Assembly (NCBI GenBank): GCA_900547285.1
Contig: URGF01000053.1
Location: forward strand, 1 to 11,605
Reading direction: 5' to 3'
DNA length: 11,605 nucleotides
Source of the DNA: an uncultured Collinsella sp.
GTDB lineage: Bacteria > Actinomycetota > Coriobacteriia > Coriobacteriales > Coriobacteriaceae
Shown here: piece after piece, positions 1 through 6,154 of the stretch
Position numbering within the stretch: the first letter of the stretch is position 1
How the letters are laid out: each line of letters opens with the position of its first letter
Notes under the pieces: model-generated
Database searches by the model: none
What the model was told of the DNA's origin: nothing
What the model saw: only the letters and a program-made list of their open reading frames with translations
Position numbers and translations under genes: made by a program

Positions 1-65
1 ACGCGCTCGTCACCGGCGTGCCCCATCGCATTGGCGAAGCTATGGTCGAAGTGTACGGCCTCTAA
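1..65 (+). CDS. C-terminal end of an upstream gene (partial, product unknown)
   Basis: The frame beginning at base 3 is open from the window edge and ends at TAA 63-65, giving the tail ALVTGVPHRIGEAMVEVYGL. It looks like a genuine folded C-terminus: mixed hydrophobic and charged residues, with G/C at most third positions. The next gene has its own promoter-like box after this stop. The fragment is too short to assign a family and I do not name one. Another frame is also open here (it runs into the next gene), but its residues before base 190 are low-complexity and not protein-like. Confidence 0.5.
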   Translation, partial: ALVTGVPHRIGEAMVEVYGL

Positions 66-126
66 GGCAAGCAATCCGGAGCCGGCAGTCACGCTATCGA
101 CTCCATTTTTCCACCCCACTCCCCTG

Positions 127-132
127 TATACT
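127..132 (+). promoter_or_regulatory. -10 box TATACT of the 163-aa gene
   Basis: TATACT matches 5 of 6 bases of the -10 consensus and lies 57 bp before the ATG at 190. No convincing -35 is present at 16-18 bp spacing; the DNA there is a pyrimidine-rich run (about 103-124). The same hexamer occurs at a similar distance before the M16 peptidase gene. Transcription would start near base 139. Confidence 0.45.
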
Positions 133-150
133 GATGTAGCACGTGTTTCG

Positions 151-170
151 TCCGGGCCTGTTGGGCCGGA
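151..170 (+). other. Leader hairpin just before the ribosome binding site
   Basis: TCCGG (151-155) pairs with CCGGA (166-170). CC/GG pairs continue inside after a one-base bulge, leaving a loop of about 5 nt. It would lie near the 5' end of the mRNA and ends 9 nt before the GGAGG at 180-184. It could protect the 5' end or tune translation. The stem is visible; a role is inference. Confidence 0.35.
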
Positions 171-189
171 TTGTTCATGGGAGGGTCTT

Positions 190-681
190 ATGGCTGCTTC
201 GAATCCGCCTAAGGGGAGCGTTTCTTCTTCGTCCATCAAGCCGGTTACGCGCAAGGCCGTGCGTTGCCAGCGCGAGGTCGCTTGGCTTGTCACGCAGGCG
301 GCGGGCAGGCTTGTGGCGACCACTCAGGACGTCAATGCGCCTACGCCGAGCTTTGTGTTAGCGGCGGCGCTGGATTTTGTGCGCCAATTGGAGCTTGCCG
401 CGCAGGATGCCAACGGCCACCTCGACTACCAGAACGTTATGGCGCCCGACCTGCAAACGTTCTGTCACATGGCCAAGTTGCCTGCCGCGCCCAATGCGCT
501 TTCGGACGCAGGCTACATGTTTACGCTCTCGGGCGCGGACCTTATCCGCGACATCTATGCATACTGCAGCGAGCTCGCCGAGCGCCACGTCTTTGACGCG
601 GCAGAAGTCAAACCGGGAAATGTCATCAAGCTGGTTCTCAGGCTGTTCCTGATAGACGGGTTCGGGGCCATGCCGGCGTAA
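190..681 (+). CDS. Hypothetical protein, 163 aa
   Basis: I do not recognise a family. The ATG at 190 is chosen because GGAGG (180-184) lies 5 nt upstream and a -10 box lies at 127-132; the frame is open further upstream to about base 31, but that part overlaps the preceding gene's stop and reads as non-protein. The predicted protein has a Ser/Lys-rich, probably disordered N-terminus (residues 1-20). After it come helix-prone stretches, including a segment around residues 57-75 rich in Ala, Leu, Val and Gln, and a C-terminal hydrophobic stretch ending DGFGAMPA. There is no signal peptide and no clear membrane segment. Three cysteines (in VRCQ, TFCH and AYCS) are not arranged as a zinc motif. 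It looks like a single-gene unit that converges on the regulator gene at 782. Likely soluble and cytoplasmic; function unknown. Confidence 0.75.
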   Translation: MAASNPPKGSVSSSSIKPVTRKAVRCQREVAWLVTQAAGRLVATTQDVNAPTPSFVLAAALDFVRQLELAAQDANGHLDYQNVMAPDLQTFCHMAKLPAAPNALSDAGYMFTLSGADLIRDIYAYCSELAERHVFDAAEVKPGNVIKLVLRLFLIDGFGAMPA

Positions 682-727
682 GCCGAGTCTTTAGCATCAC
701 CGTCGACTGGGCAACAACCGCTTTACC

Positions 728-776
728 TTAGTGGGCGCCAATCGAGGGTCGATTATTGGGTCGCCTCGTCCACTAA
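728..776. repeat. Bulged inverted repeat between convergent genes
   Basis: Outer arms TTAGTGG (728-734) and CCACTAA (770-776) are perfect. Inside them GCG (735-737) can pair with CGC (762-764), CCAAT (738-742) with ATTGG (755-759), and CGA (743-745) with TCG (749-751), around a GGG loop. All bulges fall on the right arm. It lies between the stop codons of the 163-aa gene (681) and the convergent regulator gene (782), the position of a bidirectional terminator. Neither strand has a T-run after it, so intrinsic termination is doubtful. Confidence 0.45.
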
Positions 777-781
777 CGCAT

Positions 782-2248
782 CTATCCCACGCGCTCCAAC
801 AGTCGATACTTGCGGTTGCGGCTCGTCGCCGGCGCCGTGGGCTCAAGCTCGCCTTGAGCAATGAGCGCGTTGACGCGCGACCTAACCTGGGAAATTGTAA
901 GCCCCGTACGTTCTGCCAGCTCACGCGTCCCCAGCTCGCCGTAGCGTTTGAGTGCCGCCACAATTAAGTCCCCGCCATGATCGATTTGCTCAACCTTCGC
1001 TCGGTAGAGGACAACCTTAAACCGGTCGAAACCGGGGCAAAACAATGGCTCGGCCAGACCTTGCGCACGCATGGCATCGAGCATCATTGGAATGCCCGAC
1101 CCGTTACCCTCGGCAGGCGAGCCCGCGCCGTCGAGCAATGGGACAAGCGACATGAGCTTCACAAGCGTCGCATTGCGACATCGGGAGCTGCCGTCAAACA
1201 GGTTCTCGCGAGTCTTTCCTCCGTATAGGCCGCCGGGGTTCGTCACCTCGATACGGTCATCAAAGACGTCAACAGCGATCGACTGCCCACAGAACCGATC
1301 TCCGTATTCTCGGTGGATTACGGCGTTGGCGATTGCCTCGCGCAGGACTTCCTCGGGAATCTCCAGCGAGTCGACACGCGAGACGCCTTGGATCGTCGAG
1401 GTTCGCCGCAAATTCTTAGCGACTGCCGCGACGGCATCCGAGATCATTTCGCCCAACGTTCCCTCGCAGATCGTACGGTCCATGAACCTCAACGACCCCG
1501 CCGCGCCCTTCTGCGTTCCGGCATAGACCGCCACATCGATAAAGAGCTTGGGATAGAACTGCTGAGGATAGGCACCCGCAGCCAGGAGTCCGGCCTTAGT
1601 GACATTGCCCTGGGAGTCGAGGAAATTCAGGCGCTCCAGCTTCGTTTTCTTGTCCGGCGCGCCGCGCATTGCACGGGGTGTCAGCGAGAAAGCACGCTCT
1701 ATCGTGCGGTCGACCAGGGCCTCGTCAAGATCGCCTGCGACCGCGCCGGGTACTGCATCGCGATCACTGGGGCTCGTCCGTTCATACGATGACAAGGACA
1801 GGACCTCGGTCGACGAGAGCGGAACATCTTTATCATCGATGCGTTTGTAGCTGCCGCCTTGAGCGCCCCGCTCTATGACATAACAAGGCTTGCTCGACGG
1901 GTCGAGCTCCTCAATCGCGATGACCAGAACCACGGTGCCCTGAAGCTCCACGCGTTCAATGGTGTATTTGGGCGGATTGGCCAGTTTTCCGCGGCCGCCG
2001 GCATCACCCATGCCCGCTACGAATTGGTTGAGCACCTTCTCGGTCTCAAAGTTCTCAACCGGGACAAAGCCCGCGCGCTCGCTCACGCCGAGCACGATAA
2101 TTCCGCCAGCGGTATTCGCGAATGCACTAACCGTTTCCCATACGTCGCGGGAAAGCGTCGTGGCGCTCTCCTTGACCTCGACGTTAAGATCGTCCGAGCC
2201 CATGCGCCTTAAAGACTCGAGCAGACCGGTCAGCTCGTTTTCGTTCAT
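782..2248 (-). CDS. AlbA_2 (Schlafen-type) and GHKL-ATPase domain transcriptional regulator
   Basis: Predicted 488-aa cytoplasmic protein of the COG2865 type, often annotated as ATP-binding protein or putative transcriptional regulator. Residues about 22-140 form an AlbA_2 domain (VEVKES, then FANTAGGIIVLGVSE), a putative nucleic-acid-binding fold shared with Schlafen proteins. Residues about 296-415 carry a GHKL-like ATP-binding module: EAIANAVIHREY as the N-box, DRIEVTNPGG, then GNGSGIP as a glycine-rich lid. Residues about 428-485 form a winged helix (GTRELAERTGLTISQVRSRV). An in-frame ATG at 2254 would give two more residues, but AAAGGA (2256-2261 on the + strand, reversed) sits only 1 nt from it and 7 nt from the ATG at 2248, so 2248 is preferred. 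The upstream region carries two ATCTCTC repeat arrays that could be its own operators (inference). No toxin or nuclease partner is adjacent. Confidence 0.85.
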   Translation of the reverse strand: MNENELTGLLESLRRMGSDDLNVEVKESATTLSRDVWETVSAFANTAGGIIVLGVSERAGFVPVENFETEKVLNQFVAGMGDAGGRGKLANPPKYTIERVELQGTVVLVIAIEELDPSSKPCYVIERGAQGGSYKRIDDKDVPLSSTEVLSLSSYERTSPSDRDAVPGAVAGDLDEALVDRTIERAFSLTPRAMRGAPDKKTKLERLNFLDSQGNVTKAGLLAAGAYPQQFYPKLFIDVAVYAGTQKGAAGSLRFMDRTICEGTLGEMISDAVAAVAKNLRRTSTIQGVSRVDSLEIPEEVLREAIANAVIHREYGDRFCGQSIAVDVFDDRIEVTNPGGLYGGKTRENLFDGSSRCRNATLVKLMSLVPLLDGAGSPAEGNGSGIPMMLDAMRAQGLAEPLFCPGFDRFKVVLYRAKVEQIDHGGDLIVAALKRYGELGTRELAERTGLTISQVRSRVNALIAQGELEPTAPATSRNRKYRLLERVG

Positions 2249-2308
2249 CTGCATGTCCTTTCGCTCGGCCCGGCGGAGAATGCCACGAATAGATTTCCTT
2301 CGTCTCTC

Positions 2309-2377
2309 AGTTATCTCTCGTAATTATCTCTCATCTTTCTGCTATCTCTCATATTAGAGATAAGTGAGAGATGAAAG
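2309..2377. repeat. ATCTCTC repeat array, copy A (proximal)
   Basis: Contains ATCTCTC at 2313-2319, 2326-2332 and 2344-2350, and the inverse GAGAGAT at 2366-2372, plus weaker GTCTCTC at 2302-2308 and AGAGAT at 2356-2361. ATCTCTCA (2344-2351) and TGAGAGAT (2365-2372) form a perfect 8-bp inverted repeat with 13 nt between. By my hand count it matches array B at 58 of 69 positions without gaps, and the repeat starts have the same spacing (13, 18 and 22 bp). It lies 55-130 bp upstream of the regulator gene's start, suggesting a multi-site operator. Confidence 0.8.
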
Positions 2378-2400
2378 AAAAGATGTCTGTCATCTGTTTC

Positions 2401-2429
2401 ATTTAAACATGTTTTTGCTGGTAGAACAA
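2401..2429 (-). promoter_or_regulatory. Candidate promoter of the AlbA_2 regulator gene
   Basis: On the minus strand TTGTTC (+ strand 2424-2429) and TTAAAT (2401-2406) are separated by 17 bp. Both are weak matches (-10 box 4 of 6). Support comes mainly from position: it lies between the two ATCTCTC arrays, so array A would be downstream and array B upstream of RNA polymerase. Confidence 0.3.
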
Positions 2430-2437
2430 TCAGTATT

Positions 2438-2463
2438 GAGACAATACCATGATTGCTTGTCTC
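2438..2463. repeat. Inverted repeat GAGACAA / TTGTCTC
   Basis: Perfect 7-bp arms (2438-2444 and 2457-2463) with a 12-nt spacer; a second small dyad CAAT/ATTG is nested inside. It lies between the two ATCTCTC arrays, just upstream of the candidate -35. It is unrelated in sequence to the ATCTCTC unit apart from the shared TCTC core, and may bind a different factor. Confidence 0.4.
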
Positions 2464-2473
2464 CTTGCTGCTC

Positions 2474-2544
2474 AGTTATCTCTCATATTTATCTCTCGTC
2501 TTTCAGTTATCTCTCGTATTAGTGACGAATGAGAGATGAGAGAT
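2474..2544. repeat. ATCTCTC repeat array, copy B (distal)
   Basis: ATCTCTC at 2478-2484, 2491-2497 and 2509-2515 is followed by two abutting inverse copies GAGAGAT at 2531-2537 and 2538-2544. The first four repeat starts have the same spacing as copy A, at an offset of exactly 165 bp, so the whole module appears duplicated; the fifth unit is unique to copy B. No gene lies between this array and the terminator at 2600, so the array is assigned to the regulator gene at 782-2248. Confidence 0.8.
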
Positions 2545-2599
2545 ACGTGAGTGATGCATGAGCCTGGATTTTTGGACGGTCGGAAAATCCCTCAAACAA

Positions 2600-2633
2600 A
2601 AAACGGGGCCGGCCTTACGCCGAACCCCGTTTT
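2600..2633 (-). terminator. Rho-independent terminator of the PTS operon
   Basis: On the minus strand AAAACGGGG pairs with CCCCGTTTT (+ strand 2600-2608 and 2625-2633), and the right arm runs into further Ts. The inner CGGC/GCCG can extend the stem. It starts about 45 bp after the IID stop codon at 2679, the expected place for the end of the operon. Confidence 0.85.
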
Positions 2634-2678
2634 CAAACGGTCAGTTAGTTATCCAACGCGCGAGCATAGCAGTCAACA

Positions 2679-3527
2679 TTACGCCGCCGCGAACACTCCC
2701 AAGCCCGTTCCGATGATGCAGATCGCAAAGATGCCCAAGATGATCCAAATGGTCTTGACACCCTTTTTGTACAGGGCGACGCAGGCAAAGGTTGCCAGCA
2801 AGGGCAGCAGACCGGGGAAGATCGAATCGAACAGATCCTGCAGGACAATCTCCGAACCACCCACGTCAAAGGTCAAAGCAGTGGACAGTGAGACCTGTGC
2901 AGCAATCATGGCGCCGATAACGGTCATTCCGAGGACACCGGCAGCATGCGTCATGCGAGACATAAGGTTGTTCTCTTCGGACTGCTGCAGGAACTTGGTT
3001 CCCAGGTCGTATCCCAGATGGGCGGCGACGATACGCGTTGCAAAGTTAATCACCGAGTAGATGAGCGCGTACACGATGGGGCCGAGCGGGTTGCCCGTCG
3101 AAGCGATACCAATACCAATGCCGGCGGCGACCACGCGGAACGTACCCCAGTAGAACGAATCGCCAATGCCGGAAAGCGGTCCCATGAGGCCGACCTTCAT
3201 GGCGTTAATCGAGGACGTGTCGAAGTTCTTATCGGCAGCCGCCTGCTCTTCCATCGAAACCGTTAGGCCGGCTACAAACGGAAGCACATGAGGCGTGATG
3301 TTAAAGAACTCGGTATGGCGATCGAGCGCCGCATAGTAATCGTCGTCGTTGGGATAGATCTTTCGCAGGGGCTTCTGAATGGTGTACATGAAGCCCATTG
3401 CCATCATCTTGTCGTACGACTGAGAGCACTGGCTCGTAAACTGGCGAAGGAACATGCTCCGATACATATCGGGAGTCATAATCGCATCCTTCTTGGCCTC
3501 TTTGAGGTCGGCGTTCTGGGTAGCCAT
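2679..3527 (-). CDS. PTS system mannose/fructose/sorbose-family IID component
   Basis: Membrane subunit of a mannose-family phosphotransferase permease; with IIC it forms the sugar-transporting channel. The 282 aa match the usual length of stand-alone IID proteins. Family hallmarks are visible: FLRQFTSQCSQSYDKMMAMG near residues 26-45, HTEFFNITPH at 71-80, and KVGLMGPLSGIGDSFYWGT at 111-129. Several hydrophobic segments follow, with a terminal one around 258-280. The ATG at 3527 shares one base with the IIC stop (TAATG) and is preceded by GAGGAGG inside the last IIC codons, so translation of the two is probably coupled and their stoichiometry fixed. It is the last gene of the operon, followed by a strong terminator. 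The family gives no reliable substrate; the neighbouring SIS deglycase is the main clue. Confidence 0.95.
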   Translation of the reverse strand: MATQNADLKEAKKDAIMTPDMYRSMFLRQFTSQCSQSYDKMMAMGFMYTIQKPLRKIYPNDDDYYAALDRHTEFFNITPHVLPFVAGLTVSMEEQAAADKNFDTSSINAMKVGLMGPLSGIGDSFYWGTFRVVAAGIGIGIASTGNPLGPIVYALIYSVINFATRIVAAHLGYDLGTKFLQQSEENNLMSRMTHAAGVLGMTVIGAMIAAQVSLSTALTFDVGGSEIVLQDLFDSIFPGLLPLLATFACVALYKKGVKTIWIILGIFAICIIGTGLGVFAAA

Positions 3528-4300
3528 TAGAAGTCCTCCTCTTCATCTGCAGCAACCGCCTGCGAACCGGACGAGCCCTCGCGGAAGGCCAGGAGCAGCG
3601 CGACGCAAATGGCAGCTGCGGCGACGCCGATAACGTCCATCTTGAGGTAGATGACCATAATGAATCCCAGAAACAGCCAAGGAAGCAGCTTGTTATCGCC
3701 CATGGTCCTAATAAGAAGTGCGAAGCCGATGCAGACCATGACGCCGGATGCAACGTTGAGGCCGTCCATCACAAACTGCGGAATCGCGTTGAGCGCATTG
3801 TTGATGAGGTCGGCACCAAAGAACAGCGAGCAAAACACCAGCAGTGCAGACGGAATGCCAATCGACAGCGGCACGATGGTCAGATGGTACAGATTTGCCT
3901 TGGCAAGATCGCGATTTGCCAGAGCGGTCTCAATCTTCTTGCAGGCAAAGGCGCCCGGAACGGCGTAGCAGAAGTTGCGCCACACCTGAAGGAAGACGGA
4001 GACGGGAAGGGCGAGCGCGACGGCAGTTGCCGTGCCCGTACCCGTAATGACGGCAAACGCGCAGCCAAGCACGCCGGAGGCATAGACCTCGGGAGGAACC
4101 GCCGCGCCGACCATGATGGCACCCATGAACATGGACTCCAAAGCAGCGCCGACGATAACGCCCTGTTGGACATCGCCAAGGATCAAGCCGACGAACAGGC
4201 TCGTAAACAGCGGACGACCAAGCATCGTAATGCCAAATAATTGCTCGTCCATGGACGCAATAAATGCGACCAGTGCAACTAGAAGATACTGGATAACCAT
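3527..4300 (-). CDS. PTS system mannose/fructose/sorbose-family IIC component
   Basis: Polytopic membrane protein of 257 aa that carries the substrate path of the mannose-family permease. Features typical of IIC are the N-terminal segment VAFIASMDEQLFG, then RPLFTSLFVGLILGD with GVIVGAALESMFMG, and PPEVYASGVLGCAFA; most of the rest is hydrophobic. The ATG at 4300 is preferred, with GGGG 9 nt upstream; a TTG three codons earlier (4309) lacks a properly spaced ribosome binding site. The protein ends in an acidic tail (DEEEDF) whose codons form the ribosome binding site of IID, with a one-base stop/start overlap. Upstream, a perfect 13-bp hairpin separates it from the SIS gene. Highly likely to work with IIA, IIB and IID of the same locus. 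Confidence 0.93.
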   Translation of the reverse strand: MVIQYLLVALVAFIASMDEQLFGITMLGRPLFTSLFVGLILGDVQQGVIVGAALESMFMGAIMVGAAVPPEVYASGVLGCAFAVITGTGTATAVALALPVSVFLQVWRNFCYAVPGAFACKKIETALANRDLAKANLYHLTIVPLSIGIPSALLVFCSLFFGADLINNALNAIPQFVMDGLNVASGVMVCIGFALLIRTMGDNKLLPWLFLGFIMVIYLKMDVIGVAAAAICVALLLAFREGSSGSQAVAADEEEDF

Positions 4301-4321
4301 TTCGATCAACCCCAGAAACAG

Positions 4322-4360
4322 GTCTGCAGGCGAGGCATTCTGCGCAGCTCGCCTGCAGAC
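4322..4360 (-). other. Intercistronic hairpin between SIS and IIC genes
   Basis: GTCTGCAGGCGAG (4322-4334) and CTCGCCTGCAGAC (4348-4360) are perfect 13-bp inverted arms around a 13-nt loop. On the transcribed minus strand the stem is followed by CTGTTTCTGGGG, not a real U-run. A processing or RNA-stability element, or a weak attenuator that lowers the membrane subunits relative to the enzyme, is more likely than a full terminator. It ends about 21 nt before the IIC start, on the edge of the ribosome landing zone. Confidence 0.6.
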
Positions 4361-4381
4361 AACCGCAGCAATTTGAGAGGA

Positions 4382-5416
4382 TTAGTAGTTCATCTGGTGA
4401 TAGTAACGACGCGTGGTGAGCGGGTGGTTACGGACGTGCTCGAGATGGCAGCTCAGACGCTCGGTGATGGTGTAGGTGACCATCGGGGAGACGATCTTGC
4501 GGAACTCGGGGTCGCTGAACGGCAGCTCGACCTCGGCGGTGTCGAACTTGTTCACGCGGACATGGACGCCCTTCTCGTCGGCGAGCATGTGAGTGAAGTT
4601 GTCCACGCGGTCCATGAGCTTACGGGTGTCGTCCTCGCCGTAGAGCATGATGAGGCTCGTGCCCTCCTCGCACAGTTCGATGGTGCCGTGGAAGAACTCG
4701 GCGGCGTGGATGGACTTGGTCTTGATCCACTGCATCTCCTCGAGAATGCACATGGCGTAGTCGTAGGCCTCACCCCAGAGCATGCCGGAGCCAATCACCA
4801 TGTGGTAATCGGTGTCCTTGAAGTCCTCGGCCATGGCGGCGCAGCGCTCGTCCTGAGCGTCCTTGGCCTTGATGAGGTACGGAGCGATGTTGCCGAACTC
4901 CTCCATGAAGGTGTCGTACTTGGGGAAGGCGCCGGCGTTCTTGAGGAAGCGGGCGACCAGCGTGATCTGGTAGGTGTAGATGGCCTCGCACAGGACGTCG
5001 TCCTCGGCGAAGCTGAAGAACTTGTAATCGGCGTACTCGGTGGCCGGGGTGTTGTCGTTGGAGACGTACATCAGCGTGCGGGCGCCCTGCTCCTGGCAGA
5101 ACTTGGCGGCCTCGATGATCTCGGGGGTGGTGCCGGTACGGGTGGAGAAGACGCAGACCGAGTCCTTGTTGAAGGTCTTGGGCGGGCATGCGAGGAACTC
5201 AGCGGCAATCTCGCAGTGGACGTCGACGTCGGCCGTGGTGGTCTCGACCCAATACTTCATCGGGAGCGTGTGGGCCCAGGTGCCGCCGCAGCCGATGAAG
5301 AAGATGTTGGAATAACCCTGCTCGCAGACCTTGTCCACGGCAGCCTCAATCTGAGGACGGAGAGCGAGGGCATCGCTCACAACCTTCTCGTAACGAGGCT
5401 CATCGAAATTGAACAT
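4382..5416 (-). CDS. SIS-domain sugar-phosphate deglycase (FrlB/FraB/Gfr-like)
   Basis: Predicted 344-aa cytoplasmic enzyme with two sugar isomerase (SIS) folds. The N-terminal phosphosugar site shows NIFFIGCGGTWAHT (37-50) and SVCVFSTRTGTTPEI (86-100). E227 (in EEMQW) and H243 (in AEFFHG) are 16 residues apart, the spacing of the Glu/His pair used by the Amadori deglycases FraB and FrlB, and the C-terminus RRYYHQMNY resembles the RRYYGGLVEY end of E. coli FrlB. Such enzymes split fructoselysine- or glucoselysine-type 6-phosphates into glucose-6-phosphate and an amino acid. The ATG at 5416 has AGGAG 6 nt upstream. The gene lies between IIB and IIC of a mannose-family PTS that would deliver the 6-phosphate, so no kinase is needed. 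Which conjugate is cleaved (fructoselysine, glucoselysine, fructose-asparagine or another) is not decided; another SIS reaction is possible but less likely. Confidence 0.8.
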   Translation of the reverse strand: MFNFDEPRYEKVVSDALALRPQIEAAVDKVCEQGYSNIFFIGCGGTWAHTLPMKYWVETTTADVDVHCEIAAEFLACPPKTFNKDSVCVFSTRTGTTPEIIEAAKFCQEQGARTLMYVSNDNTPATEYADYKFFSFAEDDVLCEAIYTYQITLVARFLKNAGAFPKYDTFMEEFGNIAPYLIKAKDAQDERCAAMAEDFKDTDYHMVIGSGMLWGEAYDYAMCILEEMQWIKTKSIHAAEFFHGTIELCEEGTSLIMLYGEDDTRKLMDRVDNFTHMLADEKGVHVRVNKFDTAEVELPFSDPEFRKIVSPMVTYTITERLSCHLEHVRNHPLTTRRYYHQMNY

Positions 5417-5463
5417 CCCTTACTCCTAACTCACTTGGATGAACCCTTCATTCATCCCATGAC

Positions 5464-5494
5464 GTTATAATACTTTATATAACTAACTATGCAA
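5464..5494 (-). promoter_or_regulatory. Candidate promoter with overlapping dyad upstream of the SIS gene
   Basis: On the minus strand TTGCAT (+ strand 5489-5494) and TATTAT (5467-5472, 5 of 6 to consensus) are 16 bp apart, about 50 bp before the SIS ATG. The dyad GTTATA (5464-5469) / TATAAC (5478-5483) overlaps the -10, where a repressor could act. With the terminator at 5532-5561 just upstream, this suggests SIS-IIC-IID can be transcribed on its own. The DNA is very AT-rich, so chance matches are possible. Confidence 0.45.
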
Positions 5495-5531
5495 GAACTA
5501 TTTCAGATTTTTTTGATTTTTCTTTAATAAA

Positions 5532-5561
5532 AAGCCCGCCGATCAAATAATCGACGGGCTT
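5532..5561 (-). terminator. Rho-independent terminator between IIB and SIS genes
   Basis: On the minus strand AAGCCCG-CGAT pairs with ATCG-CGGGCTT (arms 5532-5543 and 5550-5561, one mismatch, 6-nt loop) and is followed by a T-rich tail (TTTTTATT). It lies 50 bp after the IIB stop. It should end all or most transcripts from the IIA-IIB unit. A smaller stem ATGCCA/TGGCAT (5586-5602) precedes it. Confidence 0.85.
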
Positions 5562-5610
5562 AAGAAAGGAGGACCTAGTTAATAAATGCCAGACAATGGC
5601 ATGTTTCCAG

Positions 5611-6084
5611 CTAGAAAACGTCCTTGGCAAATACCTTTGAGTCATTGGGGACCTGACGGATTTCGATAACCACGCCATCGTTGACAAGCTCTTGGATATG
5701 CTCGGCATCGGTTTCGGTCGCAAAGATCGCGGGGGTCGGATGAAGCGTGGTCTCGGGAGACTTTCGAGTTCCGCCCAAATTGATCTCCTTGATGTCTTTG
5801 CAACCCTTAGCGAGACGATAGGCATCTTCAATCGTCTCAACAATGATAAACAGCGAGTACTTATCGGTAACGCCGCTGTTGAGCGCCTCGATAGCAGCGT
5901 TTACGTCTTTTATGACGAGCTTCACGCCGTTGGGACGAGCTAGCCTCAAAGCGGCTTTTCTCATGTCGTCTTTTGCCACGGCATCGCTGGCAAGCAGGAT
6001 GCAATCTACATCCAAAGCGTGAGTCCAGGACATGGCAACTTGGCCGTGAATCAGTCGGTAATCAACTCTCGTAAGCTTAATCAT
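5611..6084 (-). CDS. PTS system mannose/fructose/sorbose-family IIB component
   Basis: Soluble phosphocarrier of 157 aa that passes phosphate from IIA to the incoming sugar. The N-terminus MIKLTRVDYRLIHGQV is the canonical start of the family, and H13 in RLIHGQV is the phosphorylated histidine (equivalent to the IIB site of E. coli ManX). NLGGTRKSPET near residues 122-132 is also typical of the fold. The ATG at 6084 is chosen because it gives this canonical N-terminus and has GGAG 9 nt upstream; an ATG three codons earlier (6093) abuts that GGAG. The IIA gene ends 70 bp upstream, consistent with one IIA-IIB transcript. A strong terminator follows, separating this gene from the SIS and membrane-subunit genes. 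Confidence 0.95.
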   Translation of the reverse strand: MIKLTRVDYRLIHGQVAMSWTHALDVDCILLASDAVAKDDMRKAALRLARPNGVKLVIKDVNAAIEALNSGVTDKYSLFIIVETIEDAYRLAKGCKDIKEINLGGTRKSPETTLHPTPAIFATETDAEHIQELVNDGVVIEIRQVPNDSKVFAKDVF

Positions 6085-6154
6085 CGTTATCATCTCCGCA
6101 CGTGATAAAGGAATGACAGGCGTGGCCCTTAGCTAGGGCTCGAACCAGAACTAA

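Noticed and set aside
1071..1792. Several + strand frames opposite the AlbA_2 regulator gene
   Set aside because: They overlap one another and the minus-strand gene, whose AlbA_2, GHKL and winged-helix motifs are clear; none has a convincing ribosome binding site.
2309..2544. CRISPR array or integrase attachment sites made of the ATCTCTC repeats
   Set aside because: Units are only 7-10 bp, spacing is irregular (7-22 bp) and orientation is mixed; no cas or integrase gene is nearby. An operator-type array fits better.
4373..5470. 365-codon + strand frame opposite the SIS gene
   Set aside because: Translation is low-complexity (Gly/Val/Leu/Glu/His) with no family motif, while the minus frame has SIS motifs, active-site residues and a good ribosome binding site.
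5586..5669. 27-codon + strand frame with AAAGGAGG upstream, antisense to the IIB 3' end
   Set aside because: Spacing to the ATG is 13 nt, no promoter is visible, and AAAGGAGG lies beside the minus-strand terminator. The match is probably chance.
6125..6139. Small hairpin GCCCT/AGGGC between IIA and IIB as a terminator
   Set aside because: Only 5 bp with no U-run on the minus strand; too weak to report as a feature.
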